DNA from: Flavobacteriales bacterium | GTDB taxonomy: Bacteria; Bacteroidota; Bacteroidia; Flavobacteriales; JADGDT01 | Length of the DNA: 22,684 nt | Assembly (NCBI GenBank): GCA_023145275.1 | Contig: JAGLEB010000074.1 | Coordinates: 1-22,684 of the forward strand | Direction of reading: 5' to 3' | Part shown: positions 1 through 8,100 of the stretch, piece by piece | Layout of the letters: every line of letters begins with the position of its first letter | How positions within the stretch are numbered: position 1 is the stretch's first letter | Made by a program: the position numbers and the translations under genes | The notes under the pieces: generated by a model | The model's database searches: none | What the model was told of the DNA's origin: nothing | What the model saw: the letters and a program-made list of their open reading frames with translations, nothing else

Positions 1-131
1 CAAAAAATGAAAAAACAAACTAAAAATGGAATAACGTAATCAACTGACAATACTCTCTTTAATTTAATCGTATTTATTTATAGTATTGATTATTAGATGT
101 CGTTCTTAAGTGCGAAACTTTAGTTAAATAT

Positions 132-166
132 AAAAAAAGAGACTGCCTTTATGTAAGGCAGCCTCT
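132..166 (-). terminator. Intrinsic terminator of the 278-aa membrane protein gene
   Basis: On the - strand a stem AGAGGCTGCCTT / AAGGCAGTCTCT (one A-C mismatch) with a 5-nt loop is followed by seven T residues (the A run at 132-138 on the + strand). It lies about 25 nt after the stop codon at 192, as expected for a Rho-independent terminator. The 130 bases to its left contain no gene that I can support. Confidence 0.85.
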
Positions 167-191
167 CCAATAATGTAATTTTTAATATGAG

Positions 192-1028
192 TTAAAATAA
201 CCAAGAAATCATTCCCGTTACAACTTGCCCACTATCTCTATTTAGTTCAGATCCAAGAACACTATGAGGTATCATAAATACGGCTAGTAGAGCTATAGAT
301 GCAAAAACAAATATCCATCGAGAATCTTCTTTCTTACTTCCATGCCAAAGAGCATATGCCCATACTAAGAAAGCTATTAATGTCTTATTGTCAGTAAGGT
401 CAAACCCAAAAGGTACTCCAGTCCAATATTCTCCAAACGCATATTTTTGCATCAGAGGTCCAAATATAAATCCTCCAATAATTAGAGCTATTACGGCGTA
501 CTTAGCTATTTGTTTATATCCTGTACTTTTAAAAGCTGCCATAAGTCCTGCCATATTAGAAAGCATCATAGCAAAGAACATGAAGAATATATGAGGGACA
601 AGGACCCAGTCAGGTACGGGGTCTCTATATCGCAGAACAATTGGATTGTCTTTTTTCTCAAAAACAATTCCATTATCTGTATCAAATTCAATAAAGTACA
701 ATAGTTTTCCAGCTGCAGGTTGATGTGGAAGCTCTGCAAATAAGTCTTCTCCATCTCTTTTAAAATCTATTGTAGAAAATTCTTCTCCTTCCACAATAGG
801 GAAATGTTTATAATGAACTTTTCCTGTAACTTTCTTGTCCGACATTTCGATTCTTATTGGAGCTAAATAATCACCATCGTTCGAACGGCGTAATTTATAA
901 CTGTGCTCTGTACCATTCAATTCTGTAGTCAACCAATCGGGATGGGTTGGACCAACAAGTTTTTGGTAAATAGATGCGAAAATTGTCAATAAAAGCGCGA
1001 TAGACCAAAGTATATATTTATTTTTCAT
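192..1028 (-). CDS. Conserved membrane protein of unknown function
   Basis: This 278-residue protein has one N-terminal membrane segment (about residues 5-22), a soluble stretch rich in beta-type sequence (about 30-140), and then four hydrophobic segments near 141-164, 176-195, 214-229 and 237-256. The first segment probably anchors the soluble domain outside the cytoplasm, which is inference from the alternation of segments. A conserved-looking loop with FGEYWTGVPFGFDLTDNK (198-215) sits between membrane helices three and four. I do not recognise a named family or function. The start is the only ATG near the N-terminal hydrophobic stretch, and a -7 box lies 43 nt upstream. A hairpin terminator lies before the gene and another after it, so it is probably a single-gene unit. 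Confidence 0.8.
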   Translation of the reverse strand: MKNKYILWSIALLLTIFASIYQKLVGPTHPDWLTTELNGTEHSYKLRRSNDGDYLAPIRIEMSDKKVTGKVHYKHFPIVEGEEFSTIDFKRDGEDLFAELPHQPAAGKLLYFIEFDTDNGIVFEKKDNPIVLRYRDPVPDWVLVPHIFFMFFAMMLSNMAGLMAAFKSTGYKQIAKYAVIALIIGGFIFGPLMQKYAFGEYWTGVPFGFDLTDNKTLIAFLVWAYALWHGSKKEDSRWIFVFASIALLAVFMIPHSVLGSELNRDSGQVVTGMISWLF

Positions 1029-1070
1029 ATTTATTCTTAAAGTATAAATTGTAAATAGTCAAAGTTTCGG

Positions 1071-1078
1071 CAAATATA
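1071..1078 (-). promoter_or_regulatory. Candidate -7 box (TATATTTG) for the membrane protein gene
   Basis: The - strand reads TATATTTG, a perfect match to the Bacteroidota -7 consensus TAnnTTTG. It lies between the upstream terminator and the ATG at 1028 and would give a leader of roughly 35 nt. No good -33 TTTG is visible at the usual distance. The motif is short and the DNA is AT-rich, so this is only suggestive. Confidence 0.4.
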
Positions 1079-1092
1079 TAAGAACAGAATGC

Positions 1093-1131
1093 AAAAACAC
1101 GATCTATATCATAAAAATGATATAGACCGCG
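1093..1131 (-). terminator. Intrinsic terminator of the nifX-like/thioesterase unit
   Basis: Two 15-nt arms at 1098-1112 and 1117-1131 pair around an AAAA loop. The core TCTATATCAT/ATGATATAGA is perfect, and G-T wobbles extend the stem on the - strand. The - strand continues into TTTTT (A run at 1093-1097). It lies about 57 nt after the thioesterase stop codon. Confidence 0.7.
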
Positions 1132-1187
1132 ATAGTTAAAATTTATATAAAATCTTTAATCTGCATAAAGATAAAAGCAAAATAGTT

Positions 1188-1592
1188 TTATTCTGCGTTT
1201 AACCTGTTAATAAAGAAGCTCGGAGCTCTCATTACTTTTTGCGTTTTGCTATCTATAAAGGCACATACAACAGTTGCTGAGTTCAATAAATTGCCTGATT
1301 TGCTTAGAATATTGTATTCAAACTCTACCTTTATAGTAGGTAGTTTTGTTATTTTTGTATTTATGACAATTTCGTCATCATAAAATAGGGGTTTAATAAA
1401 TTTACTTTCGATACTCACTACGGGCATAAATATTCCTTGTTTCTCAATTTCAGAATATGGAATTCCAAGTTTACGCATCAACTCCCATCTTGCATTTTCA
1501 TATAGTCGTGCATAATTTGAGTGATGCACAAAACCCATCATATCTGTTTCAGAATACTTGATTCGGTATTCGTAGTTGTGAGATATTTTCAT
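1188..1592 (-). CDS. Acyl-CoA thioesterase, YbgC/FadM-like hotdog fold
   Basis: The protein has 134 residues if it starts at the ATG whose first base is 1592. It has the 4-hydroxybenzoyl-CoA thioesterase (hotdog) signature YSETDMMGFVHHSNY at residues 13-27, with D17 at the catalytic position known from YbgC. It should hydrolyse acyl-CoA or acyl-ACP thioesters in the cytoplasm; the substrate cannot be read from sequence. An in-frame ATG at 1607 adds five residues but lies inside the preceding gene. The start at 1592 falls 2 nt after the stop of the NifX-like gene, begins exactly where the family homology starts, and indicates an operon with translational coupling. A hairpin terminator follows. 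Confidence 0.88.
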   Translation of the reverse strand: MKISHNYEYRIKYSETDMMGFVHHSNYARLYENARWELMRKLGIPYSEIEKQGIFMPVVSIESKFIKPLFYDDEIVINTKITKLPTIKVEFEYNILSKSGNLLNSATVVCAFIDSKTQKVMRAPSFFINRLNAE

Positions 1593-1594
1593 AT

Positions 1595-1978
1595 CTAGTG
1601 GCCACATTGGTGCTCAGAACCTTCAGCATGATGAAGGTCAAAAGAAAAGCAAGATTCACCTGAATCAACGATTAAGTCGTTCAAATATCCTTTAACAACA
1701 TCGTTTATCTCTCCCTTGCAACCTCTAACTACTTTTATACCTTGCTTAGAAACAGAGTCAACAGCTCCTTGTCCCATATTTCCTGCAAGCATAGTTTCAA
1801 CTCCCATTTTAACAAATATTTCTGCAATATTAGATTTGCAGCCACAAAGTCCTGAAGCATTATAATCTACGATAGATTCTATTTTGCTATTATCTGTAAT
1901 TTCGACAATTGCATAGTTGTCACATTTACCAAAATGTTGTTCAACTTTATTTCCATTAGCTGGAACTGCTATTTTCAT
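1595..1978 (-). CDS. NifX/NifB-type iron-molybdenum cluster-binding domain protein
   Basis: This 127-residue protein begins MKIAVPANGNKVEQHFG, the usual opening of the dinitrogenase iron-molybdenum cofactor (NifX/NafY/NifB C-terminal, MTH1175-like) family, which is why I prefer the ATG at 1978 over the one at 1987. Members bind Fe-S or Fe-Mo clusters. Many occur in organisms without nitrogenase, and no nif gene is visible here. Possible ligands are C19, C45, C47, C87 and a tail with H116, H117, H123, C125 and H127. The thioesterase starts 2 nt downstream. A TAACTTTG -7 box at 2002-2009 gives a leader of about 17 nt to this start. The biological role is unknown. Confidence 0.85.
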   Translation of the reverse strand: MKIAVPANGNKVEQHFGKCDNYAIVEITDNSKIESIVDYNASGLCGCKSNIAEIFVKMGVETMLAGNMGQGAVDSVSKQGIKVVRGCKGEINDVVKGYLNDLIVDSGESCFSFDLHHAEGSEHQCGH

Positions 1979-2001
1979 AATTATCAATTTATTAGAAGAG
2001 A

Positions 2002-2009
2002 CAAAGTTA
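2002..2009 (-). promoter_or_regulatory. Candidate -7 box (TAACTTTG) for the nifX-like operon
   Basis: The - strand reads TAACTTTG, a full match to TAnnTTTG, 23 nt before the preferred ATG at 1978. No convincing -33 element is seen. The box lies in the 171-nt gap after radA, so the NifX-like gene probably has its own promoter. Confidence 0.45.
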
Positions 2010-2158
2010 AGACTTGATCACAGTTGAATATTATGATTATAAGCATCTTTTAATGCTTAAAAAAATGATTTTTTCACATGTAAATACATCCAATAATGCC
2101 AATTATATTTCAAAATGCTCTTTTATATTCGAGGTGTAGGTTGGTGTAAAATCAGGAC

Positions 2159-3523
2159 TTAGCCAAAAAGGCGTCTAAACATATCTTCCATCTTAGAAAC
2201 TAATACAACTCGTATTTTATATTTCTCAACCTCTACTTTGTTGTATTTAGAAACAAAAATCACCTGAAATCCAAGTTTCTCAGCTTCACTGATTCTTTGA
2301 TCTACCCTGTTTATAGGTCTTATCTCTCCTGCAAGACCTACCTCGGCAGCGAAACAAACTTTGTTAGAGATAGAGATGTCTTCATTTGATGATAATATAG
2401 AGGCAACAACGGCTAGGTCTATTGCAGGATCATCTACTTTTATTCCTCCAGTAATATTTAGGAAAACGTCTTTAGCGGCAAGCCTAAATCCTGCACGTTT
2501 TTCTAAAACAGCTAAAAGCATATTCAGCCTTTTTATATCGTAGCCTGTAGTTGATCGTTGAGGTGTACCATATACTGCCGAACTAACAAGAGCTTGTATC
2601 TCTATCATCATAGGTCTTGCACCTTCCATAGTTGCGGCGATTGCATTACCCGAAAGTTCTTCGTCTCGTTGTGAGATTAGTATTTCTGATGGATTCTTCA
2701 CCTCTCTAAGTCCATTTCCATACATCTCATAAATACCCAACTCTTGAGTAGATCCGAACCTGTTTTTATGAGCTCTAAGAATTCTGAATAGGTGGTTTCT
2801 ATCTCCCTCAAATTGCAGGACAACATCTACCATGTGTTCCAAAATTTTAGGCCCGGCAAGATTTCCATCTTTCGTTATATGGCCAATCAATATTACTGGT
2901 GTCGATGATTCTTTTGCATACCGAAGTAACTCGGCTGTGCATTCCCTTATTTGTGAAACACTACCAGGAGATGATTCTATCATCTCAGTTTGTAGAGTTT
3001 GTATAGAATCTATTATTAATAGTTGTGGGTTTAGAGCTTTAATCTGAGTGAATATTGCTTGGGTCTTAGTTTCAGCAAGCACGTAAAGATTGTCGTTGCT
3101 GATTCCAATTCTTTCAGAACGCATCTTTATCTGGTTCAAACTTTCCTCTCCCGAAACGTAAAGTGTTTTTAGGTGCGAAACTGTTAGTGCTAGTTGTAAC
3201 ATCAGAGTTGATTTACCAATACCAGGCTCTCCTCCAAGAAGAATTAAGGATCCAGGGACAATTCCACCCCCTAAAACTCTGTCAAGCTCATCATTTTTTG
3301 TATTGAATCTTTTTTCTTGGTTCGATACTATTTCGGAAACTCTAAATGGCTTAGATTTTTTTCCTGATAATCCCTGAGATGAGTCCCATGCTTTTACAAC
3401 TTCTTTTTGAACGACCTCTTCTACAATTGTGTTCCATTGGTTGCACTGTGGACATTTACCCATCCACTTTGAGTGTTGAGCACCACAGTTCTGACAGAAA
3501 AAGCTTGTTTTAGATTTAGCCAT
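2159..3523 (-). CDS. radA: DNA repair protein RadA
   Basis: RadA is a RecA-like ATPase and branch-migration helicase that processes recombination intermediates. This 454-residue protein has all the hallmarks. They are an N-terminal zinc ribbon (C10, C13, C24, C27), Walker A GGEPGIGKST (97-106), Walker B LLIID (168-172), the RadA-specific KNRFG motif (253-257), and a C-terminal Lon-protease-like domain from about residue 280. The length matches the family (about 455). The ATG at 3523 places the zinc ribbon at the expected distance. The upstream gap of 118 nt holds a 15-nt palindrome but no strong promoter match. Confidence 0.97.
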   Translation of the reverse strand: MAKSKTSFFCQNCGAQHSKWMGKCPQCNQWNTIVEEVVQKEVVKAWDSSQGLSGKKSKPFRVSEIVSNQEKRFNTKNDELDRVLGGGIVPGSLILLGGEPGIGKSTLMLQLALTVSHLKTLYVSGEESLNQIKMRSERIGISNDNLYVLAETKTQAIFTQIKALNPQLLIIDSIQTLQTEMIESSPGSVSQIRECTAELLRYAKESSTPVILIGHITKDGNLAGPKILEHMVDVVLQFEGDRNHLFRILRAHKNRFGSTQELGIYEMYGNGLREVKNPSEILISQRDEELSGNAIAATMEGARPMMIEIQALVSSAVYGTPQRSTTGYDIKRLNMLLAVLEKRAGFRLAAKDVFLNITGGIKVDDPAIDLAVVASILSSNEDISISNKVCFAAEVGLAGEIRPINRVDQRISEAEKLGFQVIFVSKYNKVEVEKYKIRVVLVSKMEDMFRRLFG

Positions 3524-3641
3524 TTTTATTGTTTTAAGAGTGTATCTTGAAATATATCTGATATAATTGTTCGTAACAATACCTTATTGATAATTTCAGC
3601 CTCGCAAAAATAGATATTATTGTAAATCAAGTCGACATTAT

Positions 3642-4580
3642 TTAATAGAATGTTGGTTGATTCATTCCGAATTGAAGATAGAGTTTAGATTTTCTTACCT
3701 TTTCGCTTTCTCCATACAAATAAGGCGAGCCATCCTCTTGTAGCATTGGTATATGGAGGTTTTCAGCTTTGTTCCAGCTTTTTGGAACAAAAGGCATATC
3801 GTGAATTAGTTTGTTTTGAAAAAAGTGTCTTATTTTTTCGGAGTCTATGCCAATCTCAGATTGCACACTCTGATTTTGGTTGAAATAATACTTTCCTCTG
3901 ATAGCCAATACCCCATGAGATATTCTTCCATATTTCACATTGCTTAAATCCATATACCCAAAGTTCGCAGGGTATTCCGTCTCTTTAATACGGGGAGCTT
4001 TATTAGCATAGCCGTGCCACATTTGTGTTGCGATTGATATTTCAAAATCATCCTTGTGGTAAGCAAACAAAAATGTACCAGTGCGGTATTTATCTTCGCC
4101 AGTGCCAATAAAAATGTCATTTTCTACGGATAAAATATAATTTTTGAGGTTAATTGATATAAGTCCAGATGCTTGGCTTGTACCTTTTGTATCCCAATAA
4201 TACTTTAAACTATAACCTAGAGACCAAGGACTTTGAGACTGTATAGAAATTGTCGAAAATTCGGGGTTGTAAAATAATTTTTCTTGAGAACCCCAATAGA
4301 AATGCACTCCAAGGTTAGGAACAATCTCCCATGATTGTACTTTGGGACCTAGAGTTCTGAAATTGTAAAATGCTTGAGTACCAATATTCCCTTGGGCAAA
4401 TTTATTGAAGTAATAGCCCTGAAACATTAGACCTATTCTTTGAAAATGAGTACCGATGTTAAACGATACTCCAACCTTTATTCCCCAATCATCAGGTTTT
4501 ATTTCTTGAGAATAAGTTGTTGAATAAGCTGATAATACAAGAATGATCAGATATAATTTTATTGATTTTGGATTTGTCAT
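3642..4580 (-). CDS. Secreted beta-rich protein resembling Bacteroidota 'polymorphic toxin type 23' proteins
   Basis: This 312-residue protein has an N-terminal signal peptide (hydrophobic stretch about 8-20, likely cleavage near STTYSQ). The rest is rich in aromatic, alternating beta-type sequence and ends in ...PTFY, which suits an outer-membrane or surface beta protein. Two stretches, GTGEDKYRTG (about 159-168) and the C-terminal QNKLIHDMPFVPKSWNKA (from about 256), followed by HIPMLQEDGSPYLY, resemble from memory a Bacteroidota family labelled polymorphic toxin type 23 (Ntox23). I could not check this by search. No immunity gene or secretion module is adjacent. The gene diverges from yraN and is read toward radA. 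It may instead be an ordinary outer-membrane protein, and the toxin label should be treated with caution. Confidence 0.6.
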   Translation of the reverse strand: MTNPKSIKLYLIILVLSAYSTTYSQEIKPDDWGIKVGVSFNIGTHFQRIGLMFQGYYFNKFAQGNIGTQAFYNFRTLGPKVQSWEIVPNLGVHFYWGSQEKLFYNPEFSTISIQSQSPWSLGYSLKYYWDTKGTSQASGLISINLKNYILSVENDIFIGTGEDKYRTGTFLFAYHKDDFEISIATQMWHGYANKAPRIKETEYPANFGYMDLSNVKYGRISHGVLAIRGKYYFNQNQSVQSEIGIDSEKIRHFFQNKLIHDMPFVPKSWNKAENLHIPMLQEDGSPYLYGESEKVRKSKLYLQFGMNQPTFY

Positions 4581-4610
4581 TATCTGCTTTGAATTGGGTC
4601 AAGTCAGAAA

Positions 4611-4637
4611 TAAAGATATAAAAATTCGCTATCTTTA
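4611..4637. promoter_or_regulatory. Divergent promoter-like inverted repeat
   Basis: TAAAGATA (4611-4618) and TATCTTTA (4630-4637) form a perfect 8-bp inverted repeat with an 11-nt spacer in the 86-nt gap between the secreted-protein gene (-) and yraN (+). Read outward on its own strand, each arm is TATCTTTA, a 7 of 8 match to the Bacteroidota -7 box TAnnTTTG. No -33 element is clear. It could be two divergent -7 boxes or a repressor site. Confidence 0.35.
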
Positions 4638-4666
4638 TAGATGCAAATTACCTAAATTACTGTGAT

Positions 4667-5035
4667 ATGAAAGTAAATAATTATGCGTTTGGTCGCGAAG
4701 GAGAAATTGAAGCTGTTAAACACTTAAAAAAAGAAGGCTACAATATATTAGAAACAAATTGGCATTATGGTAGGTTCGAGATAGACATTATTGCCATGAA
4801 AGACGATGTTTTGGCAATTGTAGAGGTGAAAACTCGAGCTACAGATTATTTTGGAGACCCTGAAGATGCTGTAGATTATCTTAAACGAAAGAAAATAATT
4901 GAATGTGCCGATGCATATATCGAAGAACGCGATCTAGATATTGATGTGCGTTTTGATATTATTGCTATCCTGAAAACTAAAGAAAAAACTTTGCTTAGGC
5001 ATATTGATGATGCCTTTCTGCCTTTTGAATTTTAG
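4667..5035 (+). CDS. yraN: YraN-like nuclease-fold protein (UPF0102)
   Basis: The UPF0102/YraN family has a restriction-endonuclease-like fold related to Holliday-junction resolvases, and its cellular role is not settled. The 122 residues here match the family length. The core is visible as GRFEIDIIAM (35-44) with D40, and AIVEVKTRA (50-58) with E53 and K55, which together form the PD-(D/E)xK-type metal site. The N-terminal GREGEIEAVKHLKKEGYNIL and the NW(H) motif are typical of the family. The ATG at 4667 starts immediately at the homology. The gene is followed by 158 nt without a gene and then mfd, so it may form a DNA-maintenance cluster with mfd and radA. Confidence 0.9.
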   Translation: MKVNNYAFGREGEIEAVKHLKKEGYNILETNWHYGRFEIDIIAMKDDVLAIVEVKTRATDYFGDPEDAVDYLKRKKIIECADAYIEERDLDIDVRFDIIAILKTKEKTLLRHIDDAFLPFEF

Positions 5036-5163
5036 AATAAAATTTTGTGAAATTTCTTTGCTGAAAATTCTATATCCTTTGTCTCTAATGCGCAATAACT
5101 TTAGTATTTCATGTATTTATTGAAAAAAAAACAAATCTTAAAACAACAATCACAAATCAAGCA

Positions 5164-5171
5164 TATCTTTG
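5164..5171 (+). promoter_or_regulatory. Candidate -7 box (TATCTTTG) for mfd
   Basis: TATCTTTG is a perfect match to TAnnTTTG and lies 22 nt before the mfd ATG at 5194. The predicted leader is about 15 nt. No TTTG is found at the usual -33 distance, since the sequence there is A-rich. Confidence 0.45.
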
Positions 5172-5193
5172 TGTTTTATAAAATCAAAGTATA

Positions 5194-8100
5194 ATGACTC
5201 CAAAGGAACTTATCACCTTATATAAAGAATCTGCAGTTGTAGAACAATTAAGTGCAGAATTTGCAAAAGGAACTAGAACAAAAGTATGCTTTAGCGGAGC
5301 TATTGGTGCATTGAAATCATTCTATACAACGGCTCTTTTTAGGAAAACTGAAAGAGCATTCTTGATGATTTTGGACGATAAAGAGCAAGCTGCTTACTTC
5401 TTGAATGAAGCAGAACAAATTGTTGGAGAAAAGGATGTATTGTTTTATCCCGGGAGTTATAGAAGACCTTATCAAATAGAGGAAACGGATAATTCAAATG
5501 TCTTGATGCGTGCAGAAGTGCTCTCACGAATTAATAGCAGACGCAAACCTGCCATAATTGTTACTTATCCCGATGCGTTATTCGAAAAGGTTATTACTAG
5601 GAAAGAGATGGATAAGCACTCTTTGAAAGTGGCTTTAGGGGATAATATTTCTATAGATTTTCTGAATGAGCTTCTGTTTGAGTATAAGTTTAACAGAGTT
5701 GATTTTGTCGTTGAACCAGGCGATTTCTCAGTACGAGGGGGTATCGTAGATGTTTACTCATTTTCGAATGACAATCCATATCGAATTGAGTTCTTTGGAG
5801 ATGAGGTTGATAGTATTCGTACTTTCGATATCGAGAGTCAACTTTCTATCGATAAGGTAAATAAATTCAAGATTATTCCCAATGTTGAAAATAAGAGAGT
5901 TGATGAAGTAAGAGAGGGATTCTTGAAATACATTTCAAAAGATTCAATTGTAGTATTTAACGATGCCGATTCAACAGGACTTAGACTTGATAAGCTGTTC
6001 GATAAGGCCACACAAACCTTTGAGTCTATAAAAGGAGAATTAAATCATATAGAACCCGATCAGCTATTTATTTCGTCAAAGGAATTTTATAAATCTCTTA
6101 TGGAGTTTTCGTTGATTGAGTTTGCGACTAAACCACTCTTTAAAGCAGATTACTTTGTGAAAGTTAACGCTACTCCTCAACCTTCATTTAATAAGAATTT
6201 CGAGATGCTTACGCAAAACTTGGCGGAGAACTCTCATAAAGGATTTCAAAATTTACTGCTATGTGCTAATGAAAAGCAGATTAAGCGTTTTAGTGAGATT
6301 TTTGAGGATATTGGACATAACATTAAATACAAGGCACGAGTTTTTCCGATACACGAAGGGTTTATTGATGTTGACAACAAATTAGTAGTATATACTGATC
6401 ACCAAATTTTCGAACGTTATCACAAGTTTAATCTAAAAAATACGAATGCAAAGTCGCAGACAATAACAATAAAAGAGCTTACTAGCCTCGCAATTGGCGA
6501 CCATGTTACGCATATCGATCACGGAATTGGAAAATTTGGAGGATTGCAAAAGATTGAAGTAGAGGGGCGAATTCAAGAGGCCATAAAGCTAATTTATTCC
6601 GATAATGATATATTATATGTCAGTATTCATTCTTTGTATAAGATTTCTAAATTTAATGGAAAAGATGGTAAGCCCCCTAAGGTTAATAAACTAGGATCAC
6701 CGGCTTGGAAAGCTCTAAAAAATAAAACAAAGAAAAAAGTAAAGGAAATTGCCTATGATCTTATTCAGCTATATGCTAAACGCAGAAGCCAGAAGGGATT
6801 TCAATTTGCTCCAGATACTTATATGCAGCATGAGCTAGAGGCGTCATTCATTTACGAAGACACTCCTGATCAGTTTACTGCTACACAGGATGTTAAAGCT
6901 GATATGGAAAGCGAAAGACCTATGGATCGACTTGTTTGTGGCGATGTGGGATTTGGTAAAACTGAAGTTGCAATACGAGCAGCGTTCAAAGCTGCTACAG
7001 ATGGAAAACAAGTTGCGATTTTGGTACCCACAACTATCTTGGCATTTCAGCATTATAAAACGTTTTCTGAAAGGCTTAAGAATATGCCTGTCACCATCAA
7101 TTACATGAACAGGTTTCGTTCAGCAAAGCAAAAAAGAGAAATTATTGCCGATCTTAAAGAAGGAAAAATAGATATAGTTATAGGAACTCATCAGTTAGTA
7201 GGTAAAAGTATAGAATTTAAAGATTTAGGCTTGTTGATTATTGATGAAGAACAGAAATTTGGAGTAGCGATTAAAGATAAGTTAAAAACAATAAAAGAAA
7301 ATATAGATACTCTAACACTTACTGCAACACCGATTCCTCGAACTCTTCAGTTCTCGCTGATGGCAGCTCGCGACTTGTCAATTATTAATACTCCTCCACC
7401 AAATAGACATCCTATAGATACTCAAGTAGTAGGTTTTAGCGAGGAAGTTATTAGAGATGCTATATCATACGAAATCTCTCGTGGAGGTCAGGTTTTCTTT
7501 ATACACAATAGGATTGAGAATATAAAAGAGGTAGCCGGAATGGTTCAACGTTTAGTGCCTGGTGCTAAGGTAGCAATAGGGCATGGTAGAATGGATGGCA
7601 AAACTCTCGAAAAGCTTACTTTGGCATTTATTGAAGGAGAATTTGACGTGCTAGTTTCTACAACAATTGTAGAAAGTGGAATTGATGTACCAAATGCCAA
7701 TACTATGATTATAAACAATGCTAATAATTTTGGACTTTCTGACTTGCACCAAATGCGGGGTAGAGTAGGTAGGTCTAACAAAAAGGCTTTTTGCTATTTT
7801 ATAGCTCCTCCATATTCTGCAATGACAGAAGAGGCGCGTAAAAGGTTAATGGCCTTGGAGCAATACTCTGGTCTTGGACAAGGATTGAATATAGCCATGA
7901 AAGATTTAGAAATTCGCGGAGCAGGTGATATGTTAGGGGGTGAGCAAAGTGGGTTTATGGCAGAAATGGGCTTTGACACCTATCAGAAAATTTTAGGAGA
8001 GGCTATTGATGAGCTTAAGGAAAATGAATTCAAAGAACTGTTTGATAGCGAGTCTACTGATGATGAAAAAGCTTATGTGAAAGACTGTCAGTTGGATACT

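Noticed and set aside
7..39. Ten-codon frame starting ATGAAAAAACAA at the left edge
   Set aside because: Too short, no recognisable protein pattern, no promoter visible.
388..704. Two + strand frames (68 and 64 codons) opposite the membrane protein gene
   Set aside because: They lie antisense to a well-supported gene, have biased composition typical of shadow frames, and lack a promoter or family pattern.
2043..2060. Small inverted repeat AAGCAT...ATGCTT after radA
   Set aside because: Only 6 bp and no T run on the - strand, so it is not a convincing radA terminator.
6844..7108. Frames on both strands overlapping mfd near its Walker A motif
   Set aside because: Shadows of the mfd helicase coding sequence, which is continuous and complete.
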